Below, piece by piece: positions 1 through 7,125 of a stretch of 10,182 bases of DNA (its first letter is position 1; each line of letters starts with the position of its first letter). Position numbers and translations under genes: made by a program. The stretch comes from Goniomonas avonlea (taxonomy: Eukaryota; Cryptophyceae; Goniomonadida; Goniomonadaceae). Location of the stretch: positions 1-10,182 of the forward strand of contig QUTJ01031168.1 of NCBI GenBank assembly GCA_003573635.1. Reading direction: 5' to 3'. The notes under the pieces were generated by a model, which had not been told where the DNA came from, searched no databases, and was given only the letters and a program-made list of their open reading frames with translations.

Positions 1-954
1 CTCCAACTCTCCCCCTCTCTCTCGCTCTCCTTGCCCCGTTCAATTCCCACACTGACTTGTTGCAGGTCTGGACACCTGCCTCAGTGGAAAGCCTAAGTTC
101 ACTGTGGACACTGTCGAGGTGTGGGGATGCCTCGCTGACTACGAGGTGCGTGTAGTGTGAACATCACAGTATTCGCGCTATTTGTTTCTTTTGTGAGTAG
201 ATGAAGAGCTTGTGTCAGACCAAGAGCTTCATCTTGCTCTTGTTATTGGTATCACAACCTGATCGAATCGAACGCCTCCGTTGGTCGGACAGCCGTCGCA
301 AGCGTAGCGAACGTTATGGGGGGCTGCAGCTTGGCCAGTTGGCGACGAACGTGCTTGTGTGTGGAACAGTCGCGATTGGATCCACATTGTTTACTTGAAA
401 CGTTTTGGTGCACACTTGCTCCAACGAGGTAAAACATCAACCATAGCAATGGAACACAATGTTACAGTCAGGACTGTTGTTGTTGTTTTTTGAAAAATGG
501 GATCAGTCTCGGCGTGGGTAGAGTCCGTAACCAAAATCGTGGGAAACAGCATATTTGATGCTGCGCGGTCAAGCAAGATCCGTGCAGTGGAAATGCTCCA
601 GTGTCTGCCTGTCTGTCTGCCGGCCTGCTGTCTGCCGGCCAACCTATCTGCCTGCCTGTCTGCTGCCTCTCTGCCTGCCTGTCTGCCTGCCTGCCTGCCT
701 GCCTCACCCGCTGACAGGCGTCTGACGAGGAGCTTCACCTCGCGGGGCTCAAGACTAAAGGCAGCTGCCTGGACGACAACCCGGACACAGTCATTTTTGA
801 GATGGCGGGCCGGGGTGGGTACTCGAAGGATATCCGTAACGCTAACGAGGACGATGACGTAAAACGTCGCCGGGCGGAGGAGGGCAGTGGTGCGAAGGGC
901 AACGGGGGCGAAGGTGGCAGTGATGGTGGTGGTGCCAGTGCCGAGATTGAGTGA
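1..954 (+). CDS. TLDc-domain protein, 3' end only (partial)
   Basis: Last two exons of a gene that begins left of the window. Bases 1-65 are the end of an intron (pyrimidine-rich, ending TTGTTGCAG). Exon 66-145 enters with two bases of a split codon and reads LDTCLSGKPKF then TVDTVEVWGCLADYE. The pattern C...LS....F.V..VEVWG is the C-terminal strand of the TLDc fold (OXR1/NCOA7/TBC1D24 type), a family tied to oxidation resistance and V-ATPase regulation. Donor GTGCGT at 146; acceptor CTGACAG ending at 717; both junctions are phase 0. Terminal exon 718-954 adds 78 residues: ASDEELHLAGLKTKG, a stretch containing VIFEMAGRGGYSKDI, an acidic patch NEDDD, a basic KRRR, then a Gly/Ser/Glu tail ending ASAEIE and TGA at 952-954. 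The tail is not part of the TLDc fold and looks disordered. The family call rests on about 15 residues, so it is probable rather than certain; the exon chain is better supported than the name. Confidence 0.6.
146..717 (+). other. Long intron of the TLDc-like gene
   Basis: A 572-nt GT...AG intron (GTGCGT...GACAG) between two phase-0 exon edges. It contains open frames on both strands (for example plus 497-862 and minus 391-738), but these run through a low-complexity CTGC/TGCC block and give Cys/Leu/Pro- or Arg/Gln/Ala-rich translations with no domain. No further exon is evident. A T-rich stretch (477-492, TTG repeats then a T run) is the only other compositional feature. Confidence 0.5.
600..705 (+). 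repeat. Imperfect TGCC/CTGC tetranucleotide repeat
   Basis: Degenerate array of TGCC, TGTC and GGCC units inside the long intron, purest at 669-702 (TGCCTGCC steps). It lies directly before the CTGACAG acceptor at 717, so it forms a pyrimidine-rich 3' intron end on the sense strand. Confidence 0.85.
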
Positions 955-1044
955 TCAGATTGAGTGATCACCTCATCTGACTTGGGTTTGCCGAGATTGA
1001 ATGATCCCCTCAAACTGACTTGGGTTTGCCGAAATTGAATGATC
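940..1044 (+). repeat. Tandemly copied 3' end of the TLDc-like gene
   Basis: GCCGAGATTGAGTGATC at 940-956 spans the stop codon. Near-identical copies lie at 990-1006 and 1028-1044 with one and two substitutions. Within the first copy AGATTGAGTGATC is exactly doubled (944-956, 957-969). The linker CTGACTTGGGTTTGCCGA is shared at about 977-994 and 1015-1032, and a diverged copy, CAAACTGACCTGGGTTTG, lies at about 1161-1178. The later copies sit in the 3' UTR or beyond it. Confidence 0.8.
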
Positions 1045-1075
1045 GACTGAAGACGCGTGAGTGTCCGCCCACGCT

Positions 1076-1076
1076 A

Positions 1077-1108
<32 letters not shown>

Positions 1109-1110
1109 AC
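1076..1110. repeat. CA/CG dinucleotide microsatellite
   Basis: ACACACACAC followed by GCGCGC then CACACACACACAC. Alternating purine-pyrimidine throughout, in intergenic DNA. Confidence 0.9.
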
Positions 1111-1477
1111 AGTTGCAGAAGGCGAGAGCGGGGGACAGTGACAGACCGACACACACAGATCAAACTGACCTGGGTTTGTCGCGTTCTCTCGCGGCCGTCA
1201 ACAGGGTTGCAACTTGGCAACGATATCTGCTTCCTTGATAAAACGAGCTTGGATTAGGTGGTTCTGCAAAACTGATCCCGAGTGAAAAATTGGCGGTTTC
1301 CGAGTCTGTCATTTTGATCGCCCCAGATTAACTAATATTTGACCAAATTCTTTTTCCGAGTGAGGTTTCTCTCGTCAATTCGACTCGGACTCTTTTGGCG
1401 AGTATCGCAGAAGCACCCTATTGCTCATGTGACGTGGTGGATGTGGCCAGCTTCAGCGTCCGACATGTCAAAGCCGG

Positions 1478-1576
1478 GGCTCGTTCACTATTGACAAAAT
1501 TGATCCATGCAACTGATGCACAAAACACAGGGCAAAACGGCTCGTTCATTATTGAAGAAATTGATTCATTTGCAGA
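1478..1576 (+). repeat. Diverged direct repeat pair (about 35 bp, 61 bp apart)
   Basis: GGCTCGTTCACTATTGACAA at 1478 and GGCTCGTTCATTATTGAAGA at 1539 begin two stretches that stay similar for about 35 bp (AAATTGAT followed by CCATGCA or TCATTTGCA). The 61-bp spacing puts the copies in different reading frames, which argues against a shared coding role. Confidence 0.6.
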
Positions 1577-1610
1577 CGGACAAACACGGGAACCCAAGTC
1601 GAGCATCACT

Positions 1611-3843
1611 CTATGCCATCCGCAGTTGGTAATCGCCATTCTGTCGTGGATGTAAGTGTCTCACGCTCATCACAACCGTGCTTCAAAGAAAAGTTCTGAG
1701 CGACAAATTGGGTTCCGAGGAGTTAGGGTTCCGCGCACCTGAGTTATATAGCGCACCCAGGGCAACGCTTGGTATCCACTCTTCTCCATGATCTTCAGAT
1801 AGCGCACCTGTGCACGTGTTTAGTGTAACCTCAGGCAGAAAAAATGTACAAGGAAAACTGGTACCGGGAACGGAACTGGAGGGGGGTAGGCGGTAAGGAG
1901 GCAAGCGAGACCGAGAGGATGGAGGGGGGGAGGGGCGGGTGAAGGGAGAAGGTGTCGGGAGCAAGAGGGGGGTGCAATGCAAGCAACTCAGACACACCTG
2001 GATGCCGGAGACAGTGAAGTACGGGATCTCGAACTTGACTGTGATCGGTGGTCGCTGCTTGACGTCCGTGGAGGAGATGGACGGCAGTCCCAAGTGCGCT
2101 CGCATCAGGAACTCCTTCTGTCCGGGGAATTGCTTGATCGACCAGATAATGCAGTCCTTCTCCGGAGCGTAACGAGCAGTGCCAATCGATGCCTGAGTTG
2201 CCAGTGTTGGGGGCCACATCCGTGAACGAAAATGAGAGGGCCCATGTTCACACGCGGCAGAAAGGTCGCGAAACGAAGCAGGCTGTGCAGCCTCCGGAGC
2301 GAGAGAGGGGGAGAGGGGAGAGTGGAGGGGAAGGAGAGGGAGGGGGGTGGGAGAGAGGGGACGCAAAGGGGGATCACGCTTGAAATACGGCGAGTCCGCA
2401 TCAGGCGGGACAGGGATGCAAATTTCCACGCTGTTTGCCATGGACCGCGCCTTGAACTGAGATTTAGCCTTTATCATATACTCTATCCGGCTGTGGCTGT
2501 ACGGCTCCACGACTGCCTCGATCCAAATCAGCGGGCGGACCTGTGTGACTGGCTCAGGTGTTGAGTGGCAGACGACGTGCGATTGATGCAAGTTAAACCT
2601 TAGGAACCGGCAAACAGCGGACCGCAGAGAACGAACCCCGCACCTGGGTGCTGAGTCGGTAACTCATTAACTCGAACTCGCCGTCCGGAGGCACGAACGA
2701 AATTGTGCGGTCGTTTTCAAATCGAGGCAATCGAACACACCTGCAGGGCTGTCAGCTGGCCGTCAAACAAGAAATCACAGGAACGTACTGATGGAACTTG
2801 ATATCCTCCATTTCTACAGCCTTGCCCTTTGCAACATCTGCACGAATTCGAGTTAGGGGTGCCACCAACAACAACAAAATGTAGTGACGTACTTCGTCCC
2901 GAAGCCTCAAAAAGCAACTTGTCATTAAGACCAAGCTTCAGCTCTGGCATGCCACTGAGATAGGAGCGCATCTTCAGTGCTCCGACCTGAGATCATTTGT
3001 GTCAGGAAACCTCCAGGACATCACAAGGGCGACGCACAATCTCTGAGCGCAACAACGTGCCATTGCTGGCCACCTAAGAGGTTGTGAGGACACGATGGAG
3101 GACCTAACGAGCATACCAGCAAATTGACGCTCTCGACAACATCAAGAAAGATCTCATTTTTTCGGTATTTGATGCCTTCACTCCTCCAGGACACCGCGCC
3201 AGTGACCGCCACTGGCGGTTTCGCGACGGCTGCCATTTTGTGGCTCTCTGTTGTGATGTACTCTTGCAAAATCTTGCAATCTGTGGTTTGCGGATAACCC
3301 CAATCCATCATCTCGTCCAGAAGCTCGTAAATGATGACGAAGTTGTCTCCTGGAATAGATGTCAACCCAAGGACGACGAAACTGGAGACTTACTGATGCT
3401 CTCCTCTTCTAATTCGCGAAAATATTCTTTGAAAACCTACGCGGCGAGGTGAGGAGAGTCTCTGAGTTTCTTTCCTTACAGCGACGAGATGGTAGAGAAA
3501 AAGGAATAGGAGAGTTGCGTTCGAGTTGCGCTGCGTGACGGCCAAAACTGCAAGCACAAAATCAGAAGCAGCCACATGAAGGACTAACGAATGAATACTC
3601 ACGGTACAAATTGTTCTGCTTCACATAGCAATACGTGACCCCATGATCCACAAAGACAGGAGGACGGGCCTCGTCCTCCTCATCGATAATCAGCGAGGCA
3701 AAACGCTCAGCACAATTCCTGCCCCGAGTAAGCACAGGGCAACACACGCAACAGGGTGCATACATTGGAATGTCACCACGAAAATTTCGGGAAATGATGA
3801 CCTTGCCCTTCAAGTCGATGATGAACACAGCGGAGGCTGTCAT
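1611..3843 (-). CDS. AP1M: AP-1 clathrin adaptor complex mu subunit
   Basis: Medium subunit of AP-1, the heterotetramer that selects YxxPhi cargo for clathrin vesicles at the trans-Golgi and endosomes. Exons on the minus strand: 3843-3764, 3718-3603, 3547-3480, 3436-3394, 3349-3117, 3073-3038, 2986-2893, 2837-2789, 2740-2644, 2540-2379, 2192-1998, 1807-1739, 1640-1611. They join to 423 codons plus stop, the length of human AP1M1. The N-terminal longin domain starts MTASAVFIIDLKGKV; residues from 104 read DNFVIIYELLDEMMDWGYPQ. The mu homology domain starts near AVSWRSEGIKYRKNEIFLD; cargo-pocket residues F170, D172 and W408 (LPWVRYIT) are present. The C-terminus is NGDYQLRMA, in a 30-nt last exon. 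The start is the first Met, directly preceding the conserved ASAV block. Introns 1-8 are 43-55 nt; introns 9-12 are 103, 186, 190 and 98 nt. All junctions are GT...AG except exon 10/11 (see findings). AP-1 rather than AP-2 is inferred from the N-terminus and length. Confidence 0.96.
1866..1965 (-). repeat. Pyrimidine-rich tract in AP-1 mu intron 11
   Basis: On the sense (minus) strand this is C/T-rich with CCCCTCC and CTCCC steps, within the 190-nt intron 1808-1997. A similar block lies at 2280-2375 in intron 10. Such tracts can form triplex or serve as extended polypyrimidine tracts; which applies here is not known. Confidence 0.7.
2193..2378 (-). other. AP-1 mu intron 10 with unresolved splice edges
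   Basis: Family alignment puts the join exactly at Y-F-K followed by A-S-I-G-T-A-R-Y. That needs the exon to end AAG at 2379 and resume GCA at 2192. The acceptor is a normal CTCAG, but the bases after AAG are CGTGATC, so the nearest GT begins one base too late and would shift the frame. The intron is 186 nt, a multiple of three, and free of stops in the exon frame. The sense strand is strongly pyrimidine-rich (2280-2375). Confidence 0.6.
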
Positions 3844-3894
3844 TGTGCGCGCGGCTTGGTCTGCCCTATCCGGACGCTGACTCCACATTGTCAG

Positions 3895-3902
3895 TTTATA
3901 TA
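3895..3902 (-). promoter_or_regulatory. TATA box of the AP-1 mu gene
   Basis: Minus-strand TATATAAA, a perfect TATA consensus, with its nearest edge 52 bp upstream of the AP-1 mu ATG (3843). This spacing suits a start of transcription roughly 25-30 bp downstream and a short 5' UTR. The sequence is also AT-rich on the plus strand (TTTATATATG), so it is not strand-exclusive. Confidence 0.55.
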
Positions 3903-4183
3903 TGGGCTGTCGTATGAGTGATCACATACGACAGGCAGTTCAAGATCTACGATGGGCCGGACACATACCGGTATGATGTTTTTCGTTGAAGTTTCAAGTT
4001 TGTTCTCTTTTTTCCCTCCTCCTCTCCCCCTCCCCCCTCCTTCCCTCTCCTCTCCTGGCCCCGTATCTGTCCGAGGTCGAGCAGACGCGGCGAGTGGCTC
4101 AGTGAAACGACACGCAGGTGTTGGACTTCCTACACACGTCCGCATCCTGTCTCCCCCGCTCCGCCGCACCCTCACTCGCCCAG

Positions 4184-4242
<59 letters not shown>

Positions 4243-4442
4243 GATCTCGATGGCACTGATTTAGCACACAATATTACCAGGGCTTCAACACAACACAGCA
4301 AGTGCCCTACGACCACGCCACACAGTGGTGCTTTCAATTGGCACAGGCATTCGGCCCAACTCCTCACTTTGTGGTGGATTCATTAAAAGATATACAACGG
4401 AAACAAATAAGAGTTCCTCAGATTACTGACGAAGCCTGTTGA
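3902..4442 (+). CDS. Possible small two-exon gene, unrecognised
   Basis: Best model: exon 3902-3970 (ATG at 3902 or, in frame, at 3914), donor GTATGA at 3971, acceptor ATTACCAG ending at 4280, exon 4281-4442 with TGA at 4440-4442. This gives 76 or 72 residues. Exon 1 reads MSDHIRQAVQDLRWAGHIP from 3914; exon 2 includes FNTTQQVPYDHATQW, CFQLAQAFGPTPHFVV and DSLKDIQRKQIRVPQ. Both edges are phase 0. The intron's sense strand is pyrimidine-rich with a long CT run, like the undoubted introns here, which supports this orientation. An alternative uses acceptor TTTAG at 4264 with frame FKIYDGPDTYR joined to TQYYQGFNTTQQ, but then no ATG is available. I recognise no family. The end overlaps the CHMP2 coding exon on the other strand by 20 bp. 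Confidence 0.35.
3907..3934. promoter_or_regulatory. Perfect 10-bp inverted repeat beside the TATA box
   Basis: CTGTCGTATG, an 8-base centre AGTGATCA, then CATACGACAG, an exact reverse complement. The centre contains the smaller palindrome TGATCA. It ends 4 bp from the TATA element of AP-1 mu, a position typical of a dimeric transcription factor site; an RNA hairpin is the alternative if the plus strand is transcribed here. Confidence 0.6.
4005..4052 (+). repeat. Pyrimidine-rich tract
   Basis: Almost pure C/T (CTTTTTTCCCTCCTCC then CTCCCCCTCCCCCC) in the proposed intron between the AP-1 mu and CHMP2 genes. It is C/T on the plus strand, opposite to the tracts in the minus-strand AP-1 mu introns. 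Confidence 0.8.
4186..4233. repeat. CT dinucleotide microsatellite, about 24 units
   Basis: Uninterrupted CT run of 48 bp, followed after a G by a shorter TCTCTCTC. It falls in the non-coding interval upstream of AP-1 mu and downstream of CHMP2, inside the proposed plus-strand intron. Confidence 0.95.
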
Positions 4443-5248
4443 GCCGAGCTTCCAGATCCGCGTCCAATGAAGCATCCTCCGCTGCCGGTGGAGCCGCTGT
4501 CTTGGTATGTGGTGCCTCGGCGAACTTGAGAGGAATATCAATTGTTGTGTTCTTATTCCCACAAAATTCACAGACCTGTCCGTCGAGAGAGATGCCGATT
4601 TCGTCCAAAACCTGGCTGACGATCTCTTCCTCGTCGGCCTCGGCGCCTTCATCGTCCATCACCTGCAAACAATCAAAATGATACCACAAGACTGTACAAT
4701 CTGGTTACATCGTCAATGGTATCGTTCATGAGCTCCTGCTTCATGTCCATCATTTCGCTTTGCTTCTCAAACTCCTGCATGATCTTCTGCATTTGGGGAA
4801 GGTTGATGCTTCTATTCATGGCCATCATGGCTTTGGTTGCTCCTTTCATAGCGTCGGTCATTGTTGCAGTGGATTGCATCGTCTGCAATCTCAAACCGAC
4901 AGCCTGAAGCTGGCAACGCATCTGCAACACACATATCAGGAGGAGGGGATCATGATGGTGAGCGTAGACCTGGTAAAACTTCTGGATGTACCCACGTGTG
5001 CGAACCAGATCCTTTGCCATAATCTTGACCGCTCCCTACCAGATGTGTCAGATTTGGCCGGCGAGCTCATCCCGCACCATCTGCCCGGCTTTGGCAGTCT
5101 TCTTGAGCTCCGCTATGATTTTCTTCTCCTGATTTTGCAGGCCAGTCCGCTCGCGGTCCAGCTCACGGACCGAGCGGTCGATCATCCGTTTGTACTCACG
5201 GAGCTGCTCTCTTGGAGTCTTGGTCTTGCCCCCGAACAGAAAGGACAT
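4423..5248 (-). CDS. CHMP2A: ESCRT-III subunit CHMP2/Vps2
   Basis: ESCRT-III protein that polymerises on endosomal, midbody and other membranes and recruits Vps4. Minus-strand exons 5248-5078, 5035-4970, 4921-4709 and 4662-4423 (TAA at 4425-4423) join to 229 residues, against 222 in human CHMP2A. Introns are 42, 48 and 46 nt, all GT...AG and phase 0. The N-terminus MSFLFGGKTKTPREQLREYK is the conserved amphipathic start; helix 1-2 reads RELDRER and QEKKIIAELKKTAK, then AVKIMAKDLVRTR, AMKGATKAMMAMNR and LPQMQKIMQEFEKQSEMMDM. The acidic linker DDEGAEADEEE precedes SQVLDEIGISL. The C-terminal MIT-interacting motif is intact (DADLEARLNRLR, residues 218-228), so Vps4 binding should be kept. Unusual: residues 179-192 carry CEFCGNKN, a C-x2-C not expected at this point. 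The start is the only Met preceding the conserved block. It diverges from the FVSGG-repeat gene at 5348. Confidence 0.95.
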
Positions 5249-5347
5249 TTTTTCTTTCGGTGGGTTGGATCGAAAAGGTGGTTGATGGGATGTCACTTTG
5301 ACTGCGACCCAGAGTGGTGGCCATCGCCACACCAAAAACGAGAGGTC
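5249..5347. promoter_or_regulatory. Shared divergent promoter interval
   Basis: 99 bp separate the CHMP2 ATG (minus, 5248) from the ATG at 5348 (plus). Both genes must be driven from this interval or from within each other's 5' ends. No TATA box is visible; there is a T-run (5249-5254) and a GGTGGTTG/GTGGTGG element, but nothing I can name. Confidence 0.5.
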
Positions 5348-7125
5348 ATGTGGGGCGGGCCCAACCATTACCAACACCAGGCGTTTAATGGGTATGGGGT
5401 CTCACAAGCCACTCGTGTGAACCGTGGCTCTGGCCCTGCTCAAAGTCCAGTCCATCACTACTCGCCGCAGTATCCCAACATGGCCTATGCGCAGACCAAC
5501 AAACCCGCTGCGCCGCGAACCACGGTTGTGCAGGCCCGACCGACACGTGCTGCATCAGCACCGCCAGGACGTAATTCTCGTGGCCGCTCCCCAGCCCCGC
5601 AACAGGTGTATCCTCAGCCTCGTCCCCAGACACCGACGCATCGTCCCGTCTGGCCTTCGCAAGTCATGAACCAAGGATGGTTCGGTGGTCAACAGTATAG
5701 ACAGTTCCAACAAGCACCCGCTGGTACGGGCACACGTCTCCGAACTCAGCCTCCTGTCCGCGCCCGTGCGCCTCCTGCCCAAAATGTGGCTCCAGCACCA
5801 GCACCTACTGTTGCCCCACAGCCGCAGCCTGCACCTGCCCCAGGTAGGCCTCCTGCCTCTTTGCTGCAACTGATTTTTTGCAGGACCACCAGCCCCAGCC
5901 GCTCAAGTCGCCAAAAGAACCGCTTCTCAACCTGCCCCCGTATCCACTGCTCCCGCTCCCGTCATCACGACAACACCGACGCGGCTCCAGCGAAGTGGCT
6001 CCGGGTCTGGCTACGCAAGTCCACTTTCGCCCCTTTTCGGGGGCCCGATCACTCCCAACAGCATTCCTCCCAGCCCAGGTGTTCCGTCCTCCCCTGGGGG
6101 GCCTAACTACAGCTTTGTCTCTGGTGGTTCGAAATTCACCTCGGGGGGTTCGGGCAGCTTCAACTTCGTTTCGGGAGGTGGCAACAATTTCGTGTCCGGA
6201 GGGAGTGGTGGCGGGTTCGTTTCTGGTGGCAGCAGTTTTGTGTCTGGGGGAGGAAACAGCAGTCAGTTTGTGTCTGGCGGCGCGAACTTTCCATCAGGAG
6301 GCGGCAACGCTGGACAGTTTGTGTCGGGTGGACGAAAGTCACCCCCGAGCAGCTCACGAGGTACGATGACGCTTCCTGACGCTTGTGCTGAATCCTGGTT
6401 TTGCCCCTTGGCTCTAGTCACTCGGACTCGACAGGCACACGTCTCAACAAACCTCACCCTGCGGCTATCTCTGTGGCGGCCCCTGTCCAGTAAGTCACTC
6501 TTGTGCAGGCCACGCTTCTCACCCACGGGTTGTTGCAGGTATCCTGCAGCGATGCAGTCTCCGCAACGTCACATCTCACCGTATCGTGCCCTCGGTATGT
6601 TCACAAATGCCGAGACCCGCGATGCATAGCCGTGTTCACTCAGCACTCAATAACAAAACAAGTTGGTGCTCTGTATGCCAGGGGGGTGAACAACCAACAG
6701 TGTCATTAACGTCTGATCCGAGGATATCCAGCCAGTGTGGCGTGTGGCGTGCGGAGCGTGGTGGAGTGTGTGGAGTGTGGAGTGTGGAGTGTGTGTGGAG
6801 CGCTCTAGGCTTGTCCGAATGTGACTTCTTGCCCGGCAGCGGACCCAGCCTCCGTCTCGACCTTCTCGTCCTCACAAACTGCTGTCGTCGCCGTCGGATC
6901 CGCCACCCTCTCCAATACGTATGCAGGTGTGTTCATTCGTCACGACACGCGGTCATTTATGCACGAAGCCGAACTTGCAACCAATTCAAACGAAGCCCGT
7001 CGGTCGCTCTCTCTCCCTCCCCCCCTCTCTCTCTTTCTGGACACCAGCGCCACAGGCTAAGCCCCTTTTTGTCTCCTGGCGTTGCGGCTCAGTTCAGGCC
7101 CCACCGGCTAGAAAGCGTTATTTGA
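5348..7125 (+). CDS. Low-complexity Pro/Gln-rich protein with FVSGG repeats
   Basis: Unrecognised protein. Exons in the best model: 5348-5843, 5884-6360, 6435-6489, 6539-6594, 6840-6918, 7056-7125, giving 410 residues; introns are 40, 74, 49, 245 and 137 nt, all GT...AG with matching phases. Residues 1-165 are rich in Pro, Gln, Arg and Tyr (QSPVHHYSPQYPNMAYAQ, GWFGGQQYRQFQQAP, APAPAPTVAPQPQPAPAP). A Ser/Pro block follows (SPLFGGPITPNSIPPSPGV). Residues 243-315 hold nine F-x-S-G-G units, seven of them FVSGG. The tail is Ser/Pro/Arg-rich. No domain, signal peptide or membrane segment is seen; it should be disordered. Exons 1-2 are secure. The 3' part is less so: reading through donor 6595 gives a stop at 6629, and pairing donor GTGTGT (6925) with acceptor CACCAG (7047) gives another frame ending at 7175. 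An in-frame upstream ATG at 5285 would add 21 residues starting MGCHFDC. Confidence 0.7.
6114..6332 (+). repeat. Coding F-x-S-G-G repeat block
   Basis: Nine in-frame units of Phe-x-Ser-Gly-Gly (FVSGG seven times, FTSGG and FPSGG once each), separated by 2-7 residues of Gly, Ser, Asn and Gln. Codons vary between units (GTC/GTT/GTG for Val; TCT/TCG/TCC for Ser), so the repeats are kept at protein level and are not a fresh DNA expansion. Confidence 0.9.
6735..6801 (+). repeat. GTGTGGA minisatellite in an intron
   Basis: Imperfect GTGTGGC, GTGCGGA, GTGTGGA and GTGTGTGGA units, most regular at 6762-6800. It lies in the 245-nt fourth intron of the low-complexity gene in the best model (6595-6839). 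Confidence 0.8.
6998..7040 (+). repeat. CT-rich tract before the last exon of the low-complexity gene
   Basis: CGCTCTCTCTCCCTCCCCCC followed by CTCTCTCTCTTTCT, directly before acceptor candidates CACCAG (7047) and GCCACAG (7055). It acts as a long polypyrimidine tract on the sense strand. Confidence 0.75.

Larger units (their letters stand above)
955..1610. other. Intergenic region between convergent genes
   Basis: 656 bp between the TLDc-like stop (plus) and the AP-1 mu stop (minus). It holds duplicated copies of the TLDc gene's last bases, a CA microsatellite, and a diverged pair of about 35-bp repeats near 1478 and 1539. A plus open frame at 1395-1655 has no ATG start (it opens on TTG) and runs antisense into the last AP-1 mu exon; I do not call it a gene. 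No clear AATAAA was found for either flanking gene. Confidence 0.6.

Noticed and set aside
391-862. Arg/Gln/Ala-rich (minus) and Cys/Leu/Pro-rich (plus) ORFs
   Set aside because: Both are translations of the TGCC/CTGC microsatellite inside an intron.
1395-1655. 86-codon plus ORF downstream of the TLDc-like gene
   Set aside because: It has no ATG, covers diverged repeats, and runs antisense through the last AP-1 mu exon.
1683-2591. 302-codon minus open frame as a single protein
   Set aside because: It merges AP-1 mu exons 10 and 11 with pyrimidine-rich intron translation (Pro/Leu/Ser runs) and continues into intron 11 and out-of-frame exon 12; homology supports separate exons.
1611-3843. AP-2 mu or another mu paralogue
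   Set aside because: The N-terminal ASAV start, the 423-residue length, W408 and the short C-terminus fit AP-1 mu better; AP-2 mu is longer and lacks this start.
5878-6061. P(T/S)AP late-domain motif linking the Pro-rich protein to ESCRT-I
   Set aside because: Searched the Pro-rich blocks by eye: STAP and APAP strings occur, but no PTAP or PSAP.
4760-6106. 448-codon plus open frame as one protein
   Set aside because: Its first half is antisense to CHMP2 exons. Only the part from 5348 (or 5285) belongs to a plus gene, and it runs out of frame after the 40-nt intron at 5844-5883.
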